A stretch of DNA of 64,000 nucleotides from Agathobaculum sp. NTUH-O15-33 (GTDB lineage: Bacteria; Bacillota; Clostridia; Oscillospirales; Butyricicoccaceae). The notes beneath the pieces are model-generated. The model ran no database searches and was not told the origin of the DNA. It saw only the letters and a list, made by a program, of their open reading frames with translations. Made by a program: the position numbers and the translations under genes. The stretch spans positions 1,736,001-1,800,000 of the forward strand of contig NZ_CP136187.1 in the NCBI RefSeq assembly GCF_033193315.1, read 5' to 3'. Positions 34,963-44,146 of the stretch are shown one piece after another. The stretch's first letter is position 1; each line of letters begins with the position of its first letter.

Positions 34963-36041
34963 GCCAATTCTCCTTCCAGCAAAAAGTCCTCGCCCAATGG
35001 GATGACGGTCATATGCCGCAGCGGCAGCGCGTCCGCCATTTTGGCAAAGCCCTGACCGCCGACCGGGCTTTTAGCCCCCGCGCCGCCAATCAGCTTGGGC
35101 GCTATGTAGGCCTGCACCTTGTGGACAATACCGGCTTCCAGCGCGGCAAAATGCAGGGCCGCGCCGCCCTCCAGCAGCACGCTGTCGATTCCGCGCGCGC
35201 CAAGACGGCGCATCAAGTCGGCCAGATCGACGCGGCCGTTCACGGCGTTGCACAAAAGGATCTCCGCGCCCGCCCGCTCAAGCGCTTCCGCGCGCGCGTT
35301 CCGTTCGGCCGCCGCGATCAGCAGCGGCGAAACGCGCGCCGAGCGCACAAGCCGGCAGTCTGGCGGGATGCGCAGGCGGCTGTCGCAGACGATGCGCACC
35401 GGGTCGCGTCCGCCCTCCATCCGACAGGTGAGCAGGGGATCGTCCTGCAAGACCGTGCCAAGGCCGACCATGATAGCGGAAAGCCGGTTTCGCGTTCGGT
35501 GCACATGCGCCCGCGCCGTTTCGCCGGTCACCCATTTGCTGTCGCCCGTGTGGGCGGCAAGCTTGCCGTCCAGCGTCATGGCGTATTTCAGGGTCACAAA
35601 GGGCGTTTGGTTTTGGATAAAGTGAAAGAACACCTCGTTAAGCTTTTTACAGTCGGCTTCCAGCACGCCGGTAGCTACTGCGACCCCGGCGGTGCGAAGC
35701 GTTTGCACGCCGTTTCCCGCGACGAGCGGGTTCGCGTCCAGACAGCCGACGACGACGCGGGCAAGGCGGTTTTCCATGATCGCGTCCGTGCAGGGCGGCG
35801 TACGGCCCCAGTGGCAGCAAGGCTCCAACGTGACGTAGAGCGTGCCGCCCTGTGGGCTTTCCGCGCAGGCGGCCAGCGCGGCGCGCTCGGCGTGCGGGCC
35901 GCCGCATTTTTCATGCCAGCCTTCGACGATGACGCGGCCTTCCTTCACGATCACGCAGCCAACCATGGGGTTTGGGCTGACGCGGCCTTCGCCGCGCCTT
36001 GCCAGCATGAGCGCGCGGCGCATATAATCCTCATCGGTCAA
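34944..36041 (-). CDS. ribD: Bifunctional riboflavin biosynthesis deaminase/reductase RibD
   Basis: The 365-residue protein has an N-terminal zinc deaminase (HAERAALAACAE and PCCHWGRTPPCTDAI) and a C-terminal reductase (FVTLKYAMTLDGKLAAHTGDSKWVTGE, DSVLLEGGAALHFAAL). It converts the pyrimidine product of GTP cyclohydrolase II in two steps. It is the first gene of the rib operon, downstream of an FMN riboswitch and its terminator. Confidence 0.96.
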   Translation of the reverse strand: MTDEDYMRRALMLARRGEGRVSPNPMVGCVIVKEGRVIVEGWHEKCGGPHAERAALAACAESPQGGTLYVTLEPCCHWGRTPPCTDAIMENRLARVVVGCLDANPLVAGNGVQTLRTAGVAVATGVLEADCKKLNEVFFHFIQNQTPFVTLKYAMTLDGKLAAHTGDSKWVTGETARAHVHRTRNRLSAIMVGLGTVLQDDPLLTCRMEGGRDPVRIVCDSRLRIPPDCRLVRSARVSPLLIAAAERNARAEALERAGAEILLCNAVNGRVDLADLMRRLGARGIDSVLLEGGAALHFAALEAGIVHKVQAYIAPKLIGGAGAKSPVGGQGFAKMADALPLRHMTVIPLGEDFLLEGELACSPVS

Positions 36042-36067
36042 AATGCATCCCTCCTAAAAAATAAAAA

Positions 36068-36094
36068 GCGCCCCGAAAAATACCTTCGGGGCGC
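36068..36094 (-). terminator. Riboswitch-controlled terminator before ribD
   Basis: A 10-bp stem, GCGCCCCGAA with its complement, followed by TTTTTAT on the minus strand, lies between the FMN aptamer and ribD. It is the expression platform of transcription-attenuating FMN riboswitches. Confidence 0.85.
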
Positions 36095-36190
36095 AAAATG
36101 CCGTAAACAAAAAAACTGAAATGCGGATAAAACCACATTCCAGAACAGCAAACAAACGGAAAAGGGTACAACGATACCACCATCCGCATC

Positions 36191-36310
36191 ATTCTTCTTT
36201 CATCCAGACTATACTGTCGGCCTCGGAGTTTCACCGAATCTGCTTGGTGCCAAAGCACCCGCTCGCGGGCTATACCGCCGGTAGGGAATTTCACCCTGCC
36301 CTGAAGAACA
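36191..36310 (-). ncRNA. FMN riboswitch (RFN element)
   Basis: On the minus strand the hallmark blocks occur in order: CAGGGCAGGGTGAAATTCCC, TACCGGCGGTATAGCCCGCG, a variable stem with GGTGCTTTGGCACC, AGATTCGGTGAAACTCCGAGG, and CCGACAGTATAGTCTGGATG. This is the conserved RFN aptamer. FMN binding should favour the downstream terminator and shut off ribDEBAH. Confidence 0.96.
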
Positions 36311-36360
36311 TTATTCAGTTACCTTGTGAAACCATAAGTTTTCTTGTTTCACTGGGGTAA

Positions 36361-36389
36361 AGTATACACCGCGCACTGTGAAAATGCAA
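36361..36389 (-). promoter_or_regulatory. Promoter of the rib operon
   Basis: On the minus strand TTGCAT (36389-36384), 17 bp and TATACT (36366-36361) lie about 50 bp upstream of the FMN aptamer. Confidence 0.75.
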
Positions 36390-36447
36390 GCGTTTTTCGC
36401 AAGGTTTTTTTGTGCTTTTTTCATCGCCCGGCGTGTCAAAGAATCGC

Positions 36448-36476
36448 TTGTGGGATAGGGGCAAACGTGTTATAAT
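36448..36476 (+). promoter_or_regulatory. Promoter of lepA-hemW
   Basis: TTGTGG (36448-36453), 17 bp and TATAAT (36471-36476) lie 45 bp before the lepA GTG. It is divergent from the rib promoter. Confidence 0.7.
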
Positions 36477-36521
36477 ATTTCCATATTGCAATTTTCGATT
36501 TCGGATAAGGAGCCATACGGT

Positions 36522-38330
36522 GTGAAAAATCGCGAACGGATACGGAATTTCTCCATCATTGCCCATATCGACCACGGCAAATCAACGCTGGCCGACCGCC
36601 TGCTGGAAAAGTGCAAGGCGGTTTCGCAGCGCGAAATGGAGGAACAGCTGCTCGATAATATGGATTTGGAGCGCGAGCGCGGCATTACGATCAAAGCGCG
36701 CGCCGTGCGCATGGAATATGAAGCGGACAACGGCGAAACCTATGAGATGAACCTGATCGACACGCCCGGCCACGTGGACTTTAACTACGAGGTCTCGCGC
36801 TCGCTCGCCGCGTGCGAGGGCGCGCTTCTGGTGGTGGACGCCGCGCAGGGCATCGAAGCGCAGACGCTGGGCAACACCTACCTTGCGCTCGACCATAATT
36901 TGGAGGTCGTGCCCATTGTCAACAAGATCGACCTGCCCGCGGCCGACCCCGCGCGCGTCAAGACCGAGATCGAGGACATCATCGGCATACCCGCCGAGGA
37001 CGCGCCCGAAATTTCGGCTAAAATGGATATCAACATCCGCTCGGTGCTGGAACGCATCGTGACCGAAATTCCCGCGCCCGAAGGGGACGCGGACGCGCCT
37101 TTGCGCGCGCTGATCTTTGATAGCCAGTACGATCCCTATAAGGGCGTTATCGTCTACATGCGGCTGATGGATGGGCGGCTCACGCCCGGCATGAAGGTAC
37201 GCATGATGGCGACGGGCGCGGTGTTTCAGGTGCTGGAATGCGGCTACATGCAGCCGCTCGGCCTTTCCGCGCAGCAGGAACTGACGGCGGGCGAGGTAGG
37301 TTACTTTACCGCTTCGATCAAAACCGTATCGGATACCCGCGTGGGCGATACCGTGACCGAGGCCGAACGCCCGGCTTCGGAACCGCTGCCCGGCTACCGT
37401 CCGGCGCGCCCCATGGTCTTTTGCGGCATTTATACGGAGGACGGCTCCAAATACCCCGACCTGCGCGACGCGCTGGAAAAACTGCAGCTGAACGACGCGG
37501 CGCTCTCGTTTGAACCGGAAAGCTCGGTCGCGCTGGGCTTCGGCTTCCGCTGCGGCTTTCTCGGCATGCTGCACATGGAGATCATTCAGGAGCGTCTGGA
37601 ACGCGAGTTCGATCTTGATCTGGTCACGACGCTGCCCAGCGTAATTTACGAGGTCGTTAAGACCGACGGCACGTCCATCATGTGTGATAACCCGCATGAT
37701 TACCCCGATCCCGTGATTATCGAAGAGGCGCACGAGCCGTTTGTCAAAGCCACGATCATGACCCCGCAGGAGTATGTCGGCAACATCATGCCGATGTGTC
37801 AGGACCGGCGCGGCGTATTCAAGGATATGAAGTATCTGGACGCGAACCTTGTTGAGCTGCACTACGAAATGCCGACCGGCGAGATCATTTATGATTTCTT
37901 CGACGCGCTCAAGGCCCGCACCAAGGGCTACGCTTCGCTGGATTATGAGTTTTTGGATTACCGCAAAAGCGATCTGGTCAAGGTCGATTTGCTGCTGAAC
38001 GGCGATCAGGTGGACGCGCTGTCCTTTATCGCGCACCGGGAAAAGGCCTACGGCCGCGCCCGCCGCATCTGCGAAAAGCTAAAGGATAACATTCCGCGCC
38101 AACTGTTCGAGGTACCGATCCAAGCCGCGATCGGCGGCAAGGTAATCGCGCGCGAAACGGTAAAGGCCATGCGCAAGGACGTGCTGGCTAAGTGCTACGG
38201 CGGCGATATCACGCGAAAGAAAAAGCTGCTGGAAAAGCAAAAGGAAGGCAAAAAGAAGATGCGCACGCTTGGCACGGTACAGTTGCCGACCGAGGCTTTT
38301 ATGGCGGTGCTCAAGCTGGATGAGGAATAA
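36522..38330 (+). CDS. lepA: Elongation factor 4 (LepA)
   Basis: LepA is a ribosome-bound GTPase related to EF-G, implicated in back-translocation or 30S assembly. The 602-residue protein has [23 protein letters not shown] (G1), [29 protein letters not shown] (G3), PIVNKIDLP (G4) and the LepA-specific C-terminal domain ([39 protein letters not shown]). I take the GTG at 36522, spaced correctly from AAGGAG; the open frame extends to a TTG at 36486. The stop overlaps the hemW ATG by one base. Confidence 0.96.
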   Translation: MKNRERIRNFSIIAHIDHGKSTLADRLLEKCKAVSQREMEEQLLDNMDLERERGITIKARAVRMEYEADNGETYEMNLIDTPGHVDFNYEVSRSLAACEGALLVVDAAQGIEAQTLGNTYLALDHNLEVVPIVNKIDLPAADPARVKTEIEDIIGIPAEDAPEISAKMDINIRSVLERIVTEIPAPEGDADAPLRALIFDSQYDPYKGVIVYMRLMDGRLTPGMKVRMMATGAVFQVLECGYMQPLGLSAQQELTAGEVGYFTASIKTVSDTRVGDTVTEAERPASEPLPGYRPARPMVFCGIYTEDGSKYPDLRDALEKLQLNDAALSFEPESSVALGFGFRCGFLGMLHMEIIQERLEREFDLDLVTTLPSVIYEVVKTDGTSIMCDNPHDYPDPVIIEEAHEPFVKATIMTPQEYVGNIMPMCQDRRGVFKDMKYLDANLVELHYEMPTGEIIYDFFDALKARTKGYASLDYEFLDYRKSDLVKVDLLLNGDQVDALSFIAHREKAYGRARRICEKLKDNIPRQLFEVPIQAAIGGKVIARETVKAMRKDVLAKCYGGDITRKKKLLEKQKEGKKKMRTLGTVQLPTEAFMAVLKLDEE

Positions 38331-39472
38331 TGGGAAAATTCAGTTATAAAAATAAACCGTTGGGGCTGTACCTGCACATCCCTTTCTGCGTTTCCAAATG
38401 CGGTTATTGCGATTTTTATTCCGTGACCGATGAAAGCCTGATGAAGGGTTACGTGTCGGCGCTGCTCAGCCATATCCGCGAGTACGGCAGGGTATGCGGC
38501 GGCTACACGGTGGATACCGTTTATCTGGGCGGCGGAACGCCGTCCTGTTTAGGGCCTAAGTATTTGACCCGTATTTTGCAGGAAGTCAAAAACAAGTTCG
38601 TGGTCGATGAAGACGCTGAAATCACCGTAGAGTGCAACCCGGAAAGCACGGATAAAAAACTGCTGGACGCGTTGCGCAAGGCGGGGGTGAACCGTCTGTC
38701 CTTTGGCGTGCAGTCGGCGGACGACGAAGAGCTAAAGCGCATCGGCCGTATCCACACGTTTGAACAGGCGAAGGCTGCCGTCGATCTGGCGCGTGAGCGC
38801 GGGTTTGAAAACATCAGTCTGGATCTGATGTACGGCCTGCCCGGACAGACGCGGCAGGGAGTGCTGCACTCGGCGACCGAGTGCTTGGCGCTCGGCCCGC
38901 GCCATCTGTCTTGCTATGGCCTAAAGCTGGAACCCGCGACGAAAATGGGGCGCGAAGCCCCGGTTTTGCCGGAGGATGACGAACAGGCCGATACATACCT
39001 TGCGCTGTGCGACCTGCTGGCAAGAAACGGGTTTGAACATTATGAAATATCGAATTTTGCAAAGCCCGGCTGCCGCTCGCGGCACAACCAAAAATACTGG
39101 GATCTTTCCGAATACCTCGGCCTTGGTCCGGGCGCGCATTCGTTTATGAATGGCCGCCGGTTTGAGTTCGCGCGGGATATCAAGGCCTATATCGGCGGCG
39201 AGGACATCATCCGCGACGAGGACGAGATCGCCACCTTCCAGCGGCAGGGCGAATACCTGATGGTGCGTCTGCGCACGGCGGAGGGCGTTGATTTTCTCGA
39301 TCTGGAAAAGCGCTACAACATCGATTCCACGCCCTACGAGGAAGCGTTCCGCGCGCTGATGGGGCAGGAGCTCGTCGCCCACAAGGGCACGCGCTGGCAC
39401 CTTACCGAAAAGGGCTTTTTGGTATCCAACAGCATCATCAACTTCATTGTTTCAGCAGGCACAACGGAATAA
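38330..39472 (+). CDS. hemW: HemW-type radical SAM heme chaperone
   Basis: The 380-residue protein was long annotated as oxygen-independent coproporphyrinogen III oxidase. It has the radical SAM motif CVSKCGYCDFYS near the N-terminus, DTVYLGGGTPSCL, NRLSFGVQSADDEELKRIGR, SLDLMYGLPGQT and HYEISNFAKPGCRSRHNQKYW. The single Cys before CxxxCxxC that marks HemN is absent, as in HemW, which inserts or traffics heme. lepA-hemW is an ancestral Firmicutes gene pair. Confidence 0.92.
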   Translation: MGKFSYKNKPLGLYLHIPFCVSKCGYCDFYSVTDESLMKGYVSALLSHIREYGRVCGGYTVDTVYLGGGTPSCLGPKYLTRILQEVKNKFVVDEDAEITVECNPESTDKKLLDALRKAGVNRLSFGVQSADDEELKRIGRIHTFEQAKAAVDLARERGFENISLDLMYGLPGQTRQGVLHSATECLALGPRHLSCYGLKLEPATKMGREAPVLPEDDEQADTYLALCDLLARNGFEHYEISNFAKPGCRSRHNQKYWDLSEYLGLGPGAHSFMNGRRFEFARDIKAYIGGEDIIRDEDEIATFQRQGEYLMVRLRTAEGVDFLDLEKRYNIDSTPYEEAFRALMGQELVAHKGTRWHLTEKGFLVSNSIINFIVSAGTTE

Positions 39473-39576
39473 TTAGTAATTAGTAGTTAGGAATGAGTAA
39501 TTTTTGAATACCGCTCCTAACGCTTAAGCCAAGTCGCCATAAATTACTAATTACTAATTTCTCATTACTAATTAAA
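39468..39576. repeat. Inverted heptamer-array element, copy D (after hemW)
   Basis: The left arm is TTAGTAATTAGTAGTTAGG-type units (39472-39506). The core (39507-39539) contains CTCCTAACGCTTAAGCC. The right arm is TTACTAATTACTAATT-type units (39541-39575). It is the most AT-rich copy and fills the gap between hemW and the ACT-domain gene. Confidence 0.8.
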
Positions 39577-39592
39577 AAGGTGGTTTATTAAA

Positions 39593-39862
39593 ATGCGCGC
39601 AGTTATTACAGTCGTCGGCAAGGATCGAACGGGCATTATCGCCAAGATTTCGGACACGCTGTACGCTCATCAGGTCAATATTGTTGATATTTCGCAGAAC
39701 GTCATGGAGGATATGTTCGCCATGGTCATGCTGGTCAATATCGATCATTGCACGGTGGACTTCACCGCGCTGGTCGACCTGCTCGACAAGGACGGCGAAG
39801 AGCTCGGCATGAAGATTCACACCATGCACGAGGATATCTTCAACGCCATGCACACGATCTGA
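39593..39862 (+). CDS. ACT-domain protein (UPF0237)
   Basis: The 89-residue protein is a single ACT domain ([40 protein letters not shown]). Such stand-alone ACT proteins bind small ligands such as amino acids. It is 13 bp before a PFL/UPF0210 gene, a pair conserved in many Firmicutes and Archaea whose joint role is unknown. AAGGTGG precedes the ATG. Confidence 0.92.
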   Translation: MRAVITVVGKDRTGIIAKISDTLYAHQVNIVDISQNVMEDMFAMVMLVNIDHCTVDFTALVDLLDKDGEELGMKIHTMHEDIFNAMHTI

Positions 39863-39875
39863 GGGCGGGAGAAAC

Positions 39876-41240
39876 ATGACGAATATCAATACACATGACG
39901 TTTTAGAAACGATCAAGATGATCGAGGAGGAACACCTCGATATCCGAACGATTACCATGGGCATCTCGCTGCGCGACCTCGCGTCGGACGATATAGGTGT
40001 CCTCAGCGATAAGGTGTACGACAAGATCACCCGCCGCGCGGAAAAGCTGGTATCCACCGGCGAGCAGATCGAGCGCGAGCTAGGCATTCCGATCATCAAC
40101 AAGCGTATTTCGGTAACGCCGATCGCGATGATCGGCGCGGTGACGAACGCCACCAGCTACGTGCCGCTTGCCAAAGCGCTCGACCGCGCGGCGCATTCGA
40201 CCGGCGTCAACTTCGTCGGCGGTTTTTCCGCCTTAGTGCAAAAGGGCTTTGCCAAGGGCGATGAAATACTGATCCACTCCATCCCCGAAGCGCTGGCCGA
40301 GACCGAGCTTGTCTGTTCGTCCGTCAACGTCGCTTCCACCAAGGCGGGCGTCAATCTCGATGCGATCGAGCTGATGGGCCGCATCATCAAGCAAACCGCA
40401 GAACTGACGCGGGATAATGAATCGATGGGCTGCTCCAAGCTGGTCGTTTTCGCCAACGCGGTGGATGATAACCCGTTTATGGCGGGCGCGTTCCACGGCA
40501 TCGGTGAGCCTGAAACCGTGATCAATGTCGGCGTTTCCGGCCCGGGCGTCGTCCAGTCCGCGATTCGGCGGGCGGGGGACTGCTCTATTAATGAAGTGGC
40601 CGAGGTCATCAAAAAGACCGCGTTTAAAATCACCCGCATGGGCCAGTTGGTCGGCTCGCTCGCGTCCAGCCGCCTTGGCGTGCCGTTCGGTATTGTCGAC
40701 CTGTCGCTCGCGCCCACCCCGGCGATCGGCGATTCGGTCGCCCGCATTCTGGAAGAGGTCGGCCTTGACGTGTGCGGATGCTGCGGCACGACCGCCATCC
40801 TCGCCATGCTGAACGATGCGGTTAAGAAGGGCGGCGTTATGGCGTCGTCGAGCGTTGGCGGCCTATCCGGTGCGTTCATACCGGTTTCCGAGGATGAGGG
40901 TATGATCGCCGCCGCGCAGGCGGGCGCGCTTTCTCTGGAAAAGCTGGAAGCCATGACGGCGGTCTGCTCGGTCGGCATCGATATGGTCGCCGTGCCCGGC
41001 GACACGACGGCGGAGGTGCTCTCCGGCCTGATCGCGGACGAGATCGCCATCGGCGTGGTCAATTCCAAAACCACCGCCGTGCGCGTCATTCCCGCCATCG
41101 GCAAAAAGGTGGGCGATATGGTGGAGTTCGGCGGTTTGCTCGGTTCCGCGCCGATCATGCCCATTTCGACGGGTTCCCCGGCGAAATTCATCCATCGCGG
41201 CGGCCGTATTCCGGCCCCGATCCAGAGCCTGAAAAACTAA
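39876..41240 (+). CDS. PFL-family protein (UPF0210/DUF711)
   Basis: The 454-residue protein has a glycyl-radical-like barrel fold, with segments [61 protein letters not shown] and [15 protein letters not shown]. It lacks a glycyl-radical site and has no known activity. It follows the ACT gene and ends in a strong terminator. Confidence 0.93.
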   Translation: MTNINTHDVLETIKMIEEEHLDIRTITMGISLRDLASDDIGVLSDKVYDKITRRAEKLVSTGEQIERELGIPIINKRISVTPIAMIGAVTNATSYVPLAKALDRAAHSTGVNFVGGFSALVQKGFAKGDEILIHSIPEALAETELVCSSVNVASTKAGVNLDAIELMGRIIKQTAELTRDNESMGCSKLVVFANAVDDNPFMAGAFHGIGEPETVINVGVSGPGVVQSAIRRAGDCSINEVAEVIKKTAFKITRMGQLVGSLASSRLGVPFGIVDLSLAPTPAIGDSVARILEEVGLDVCGCCGTTAILAMLNDAVKKGGVMASSSVGGLSGAFIPVSEDEGMIAAAQAGALSLEKLEAMTAVCSVGIDMVAVPGDTTAEVLSGLIADEIAIGVVNSKTTAVRVIPAIGKKVGDMVEFGGLLGSAPIMPISTGSPAKFIHRGGRIPAPIQSLKN

Positions 41241-41241
41241 A

Positions 41242-41276
41242 AAGTGAGGCCGCGTCACACTGACGCGGCCTCACTT
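41242..41276 (+). terminator. Terminator after the PFL-family gene
   Basis: A 16-bp perfect stem, AAGTGAGGCCGCGTCA with its complement and loop CAC, is followed by ATTG. The stem is very stable, the T-tract weak. Confidence 0.7.
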
Positions 41277-41287
41277 ATTGCGTTTAC

Positions 41288-41650
41288 TGGTGGTTCGCTG
41301 CGCGAACGATTAAATGCGCGGCGGTAGCCGCGAGCGGCCGAGAGAGTCACTCGGCCCTACATTTGACGGTGCGCCGCCCGTATGCCCGCCGCCGTATTTT
41401 GCGGCGTTGGGAGAAAACCGGGGAACGGGGTGCCGGGGGATTCATTTGGATGGGTACCTCCGCTCGGCCGGGCCGAACTGTTTGGCGCGCCCACGTTTCT
41501 TGGCCTTCCCCCTACGAGGGGAAGGTGGCGCGCGCCATAGGCGCGTGACGAATGGGGGGCGTTACGACCGTCGCTATCTATGGTGGTTCGCTGCGCGAAC
41601 GATTAAATACGCGGCGGTAGTCGCGGGCGGCCGCGTCATGCTGACGCGGC
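41288..41650. repeat. Non-coding repeat region with two GGTGGTTCGCTG copies
   Basis: Copy 2 (41288-41360) and copy 3 (41580-41650) share GGTGGTTCGCTGCGCGAACG and ATTAAATGCGCGGCGGTAG with the element at 31628. Both are followed by GC-rich palindromes. The sequence between them (41361-41579) has short inverted repeats (CCTTCCCCCTACGAGGGGAAGG) but no convincing gene. Confidence 0.65.
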
Positions 41651-41884
41651 CTCTTCTTCAAGCCTGTGAATGAAAATTTTGACCACGGAATAAACATCGT
41701 CCGTATGCTGCTTTAGAAAAGTGTCCGCGCGGTGCAGGGAAGATCGCAGTACTTCGGCGTTCCATTCCTCCTTTGCGGGACAGCGCACAAAGCAGTCGAT
41801 CACAAACAGGTCGATCAGCAGGTTTTCGACAGAGTATTTCAGTTCCTCGCGCAGCTCGGATAATGTGGATTGTTTGAATTCCAT
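41636..41884 (-). CDS. Small helical protein divergent from an XRE regulator
   Basis: The 82-residue protein starts MEFKQSTLSELREELKYSVE and looks all-helical (NLLIDLFVIDCFVRCP, EWNAEVLRSSLHRADTFLKQH, VVKIFIHRLEEE). I do not recognise it. Its last codons (EEEAASA and stop) lie in the inverted repeat at 41632-41650 that belongs to the GGTGGTTCGCTG element, so its natural C-terminus may have been replaced. A matched promoter lies at 41918-41946 on the minus strand. Confidence 0.55.
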   Translation of the reverse strand: MEFKQSTLSELREELKYSVENLLIDLFVIDCFVRCPAKEEWNAEVLRSSLHRADTFLKQHTDDVYSVVKIFIHRLEEEAASA

Positions 41885-41902
41885 GATGACAGCTCCAAAT
41901 TA

Positions 41903-41993
41903 TAATGGCTATAAGCCATTATAACACGCAAATGCTATTCGGTCAATGGCTAAGGGCTATATTGTCTATACAATTGCTCTAAGCTATAATAAA
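41903..41993. promoter_or_regulatory. Divergent promoters and palindromic operator of the XRE module
   Basis: TAATGGCTATAAGCCATTA (41903-41921) is a perfect palindrome over the -10 of the minus-strand promoter (TTGACC 41946-41941, 17 bp, TATAAT 41923-41918). A further ATGGCTA half-site lies at 41946-41952. The plus-strand promoter is TTGTCT, 17 bp, TATAAT, about 41962-41990. The layout fits an autoregulating XRE repressor controlling both genes. Confidence 0.6.
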
Positions 41994-42012
41994 GCATAAG
42001 GAAGTGAATGCT

Positions 42013-42204
42013 ATGGTAGATTATCGAGTTTTAATTCGCAAACGTCGTTTGGAAAAACATTTAACGCAAAAACAGCTTGCTGAAATGTCAGATATTACGC
42101 AACCTTATTTGTATGAAATTGAAAGCGGCAGAAAAAGCCCGTCAATCGATGTATTGGCAAAAATTTGTGAAGTGCTTGAGATCAAGTTGTTTCCTGATGA
42201 ATAG
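42013..42204 (+). CDS. XRE-family HTH regulator
   Basis: The 63-residue protein starts MVDYRVLIRKRRLEKHLTQK. It is a single Cro/C1-type HTH (LTQKQLAEMSDITQPYLYEIESGRKSPSIDVLAKICEVLEI). AAGGAAG is eight bases before the ATG at 42013, better than the in-frame GTG at 42004. Codon use is more AT-rich than its neighbours, suggesting recent arrival. It is divergent from the 82-residue gene. Confidence 0.8.
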   Translation: MVDYRVLIRKRRLEKHLTQKQLAEMSDITQPYLYEIESGRKSPSIDVLAKICEVLEIKLFPDE

Positions 42205-42299
42205 GAACGGCGCGCCGAGGGCGTCGCGCCCTACAAGGGAACGGGTCGCGTTGCTGTAAAGAGAGTATAACGACCCTCAAAGTAGGGCGCGACGCCCTC
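42205..42299. repeat. Inverted repeat abutting the IS element
   Basis: GAGGGCGTCGCGCCCTAC (42212-42230) and its complement GTAGGGCGCGACGCCCTC (42282-42299) flank a short AT-containing core. The IS481-type element starts at the outer end of the right arm. No gene seen. Confidence 0.6.
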
Positions 42300-43595
42300 T
42301 GTATAGCCCACATGGTATACAACATGTCCAAGCACATGGTATACAGTTTATGTGGCCCAATAAATGTGCTTAGAAGTAATCAATCTCTCGCTGAGATTGA
42401 TGGAAGCCACACGGAAGGAGCCATAGTGGAGGTCAACAGAATTCTCCCCCGAATCCGTAAGTTGGAGGTAGGTTCCAGCGAAAGCCTCAGAGAGATAGTA
42501 GCGATGCCTACAAATGCTAACGTAGCCCTTGTAGTTGACTTTTCTAAGCCTAGCTCCATCAGGATAATCAGGTTCCGGGGGCTGCTGAATGAACGGTCTG
42601 CTGCTGACTTTATAGTGCTTGGCAGGGACATCAAGGCCAAGCGCGGAGTGGGGACGTTCGTAGTTGTACTCATACTGCCAGTCATCAAATGCCTGTTGTG
42701 CATCACATAAGTTAAGCATTGTGCGGTGCCTAAGCAATTCTTCCTTCAACGTACGGTGAAAACGTTCCTCCTTGCCTTGGGTCTGCGGGTGCATGGGGCG
42801 GCCATGGATCGGCCGGATGTTCAGACGCATCATCCACACATCGAACATGGTGATACCCCCCTTGCTGTCGCCCCAGGGCTTCCCATTGTCGCACAACAGC
42901 TCATGCGGTAGACCGTACATCTCGAAAACTTGGACAAGGGCAGGATAAAACCTTTCGTAGGACAATGAGTCCTCAGCCTTTAGGCACAGAGAAAACCGGG
43001 AGTGGTCATCCAAAATCGTCAGTGGATAGCACCGCTGCCCATTGAGCATCGTAAAGTCGCCTTTGTAGTCCATTTGCCACAAATCGTTAGGACATTCTCT
43101 GGCAAAGCGATTAATGGGCTTGTGTTTCTGGCTGATTTCCGGTTCGATTCGCTCGTTTCGCTTAAGAATATTGCCGATTGTGCTTTTGCATGGCAGTTCT
43201 GTGTAGCCTTTATTTTGCAAATATCGCTCCAGCTTTCTGGGACCCCACGCCGGATGTTCATCCCGCGCGGACAATATCAGTTCTTGCGTTGCTGCCGATG
43301 TCTGGGTTCTTTGATGCGTCGGTGCCCGACTGCGGTCGGTCAGTTCCTCTCCAGCCTGAAACCTTCGTAACCACTTATAACCTGTTTTTCGTGTGATTTC
43401 GTGTTTTCTACATAGAGCGCTAAAACTTATCTCTCGTTGCTGTGCCTCCTTTACAAAAGTTTCTCGTTCTGACTTTACTGTTTTCTCTTTCCACGGCATA
43501 AGCAATTCTCCTTTTCCCACTTATACCGTTATTTTACTCCTAAACTGTATACCATGTGCTTGGACAAACTGTTTACTATGTGACTGGGCTATACA
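42300..43595. mobile_element. IS481-type insertion sequence, 1296 bp
   Basis: Ends TGTATAGCCC (42300-42309) and GGGCTATACA (43586-43595) are the tips of imperfect terminal inverted repeats of about 52 bp. Each ends inwardly with CCAAGCACATGGTATACAG. The left end has the ACATGGTATACA motif twice, a likely transposase-binding repeat. It carries one complete transposase gene. I could not find a clear target-site duplication. Confidence 0.88.
42348..43499 (-). CDS. IS481-family transposase
   Basis: The 383-residue transposase starts MPWKEKTVKSERETFVKEA. It has an N-terminal helix-turn-helix (ISFSALCRKHEITRKTGYKWLRRF), then a DDE integrase core: first Asp in DLWQMDYKGDF, second in LPHELLCDNGKPWG, Glu in QGKEERFHRTLKEELL. 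The tail is a short beta-rich domain. The frame is intact, so the element may be active. The ATG at 43499 follows GGAGAATTGCTT; an in-frame alternative lies at 43520. Confidence 0.92.
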   Translation of the reverse strand: MPWKEKTVKSERETFVKEAQQREISFSALCRKHEITRKTGYKWLRRFQAGEELTDRSRAPTHQRTQTSAATQELILSARDEHPAWGPRKLERYLQNKGYTELPCKSTIGNILKRNERIEPEISQKHKPINRFARECPNDLWQMDYKGDFTMLNGQRCYPLTILDDHSRFSLCLKAEDSLSYERFYPALVQVFEMYGLPHELLCDNGKPWGDSKGGITMFDVWMMRLNIRPIHGRPMHPQTQGKEERFHRTLKEELLRHRTMLNLCDAQQAFDDWQYEYNYERPHSALGLDVPAKHYKVSSRPFIQQPPEPDYPDGARLRKVNYKGYVSICRHRYYLSEAFAGTYLQLTDSGENSVDLHYGSFRVASINLSERLITSKHIYWAT

Positions 43596-43652
43596 GACCT
43601 CTGCACGTCGTACGCCGCCGCGTATTTCATTGCGAGCAAAGCGAGCCACAAC

Positions 43653-43680
43653 AAAAGCGCCGGCAGCCGCCGGCGCTTTT
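43653..43680. terminator. Terminator after the ArsC/Spx-like gene
   Basis: AAAAGCGCCGGC with its complement and a 4-base loop forms a symmetrical bidirectional-type hairpin just past the stop. Confidence 0.75.
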
Positions 43681-43688
43681 CCTATCTC

Positions 43689-44024
43689 TCATTCCCACGC
43701 TTCCCAAATCTCCGGCCGGAACCCGACCGTCGCCTGCCGCCCGTTTCGGACAATGGGCGTTTTGAGCAGCGTACCGTTCTCCAAAAGCTTTTCCCGTTTA
43801 TCCGCTTCATACGCCAGATAGGCGAGCGAAGCATAGCCCTTGCTCTTTTCGTCGATCAGCGCGTCCAGCCCGCCGACCGCTTTTATAACGCTGTCCAGCT
43901 CGCCCGCGGACATACCTTTTTGCGCCAGATCGATCATTTGAAATTTAATACCGCGCTCCTTGAACCAACGCTGCGCTTTTTTTGTGTCAAAACATTTATT
44001 CTTGCCGAAAACCTGTATGTTCAT
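43689..44024 (-). CDS. ArsC/Spx-family thioredoxin-fold protein
   Basis: The 111-residue protein starts MNIQVFGKNKCFDTKKAQRW. It has one N-terminal cysteine (C11) where Spx has CxxC, then the ArsC-fold features FQMIDLAQKGMSAGELD, LLENGTLLKTPIVRNGRQATVGFRPEIWEAW. It resembles the YffB/Spx-like arsenate-reductase-related group, whose substrates are unknown. The Arg triad of true ArsC is not evident. It has its own terminator. Confidence 0.85.
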   Translation of the reverse strand: MNIQVFGKNKCFDTKKAQRWFKERGIKFQMIDLAQKGMSAGELDSVIKAVGGLDALIDEKSKGYASLAYLAYEADKREKLLENGTLLKTPIVRNGRQATVGFRPEIWEAWE

Positions 44025-44146
44025 AGATTAACTCTCCTTTTATACCCCTTTATTATAGCAGGACAAAACGATGCAGACAAGGGGTTGACAAATGAATTGC
44101 ATTATTGTATTATTCATATAGAACAAACAGACAAAAGGAGAGAAAC

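Noticed and set aside
36582..38036. A 484-codon open frame antisense to lepA
   Set aside because: It mirrors the lepA reading frame, has no ribosome-binding site and no family-like sequence. Long antisense frames are expected in GC-rich coding DNA.
41314..41673. A 119-codon frame in the GC-rich repeat region
   Set aside because: Arg/Gly/Pro-rich composition from repeat palindromes, no ribosome-binding site, and it overlaps the opposite-strand 82-residue gene.
42312..42710. A 132-codon plus-strand frame within the IS element
   Set aside because: It is antisense to the 3' end of the transposase and includes terminal inverted-repeat sequence; no start signal.
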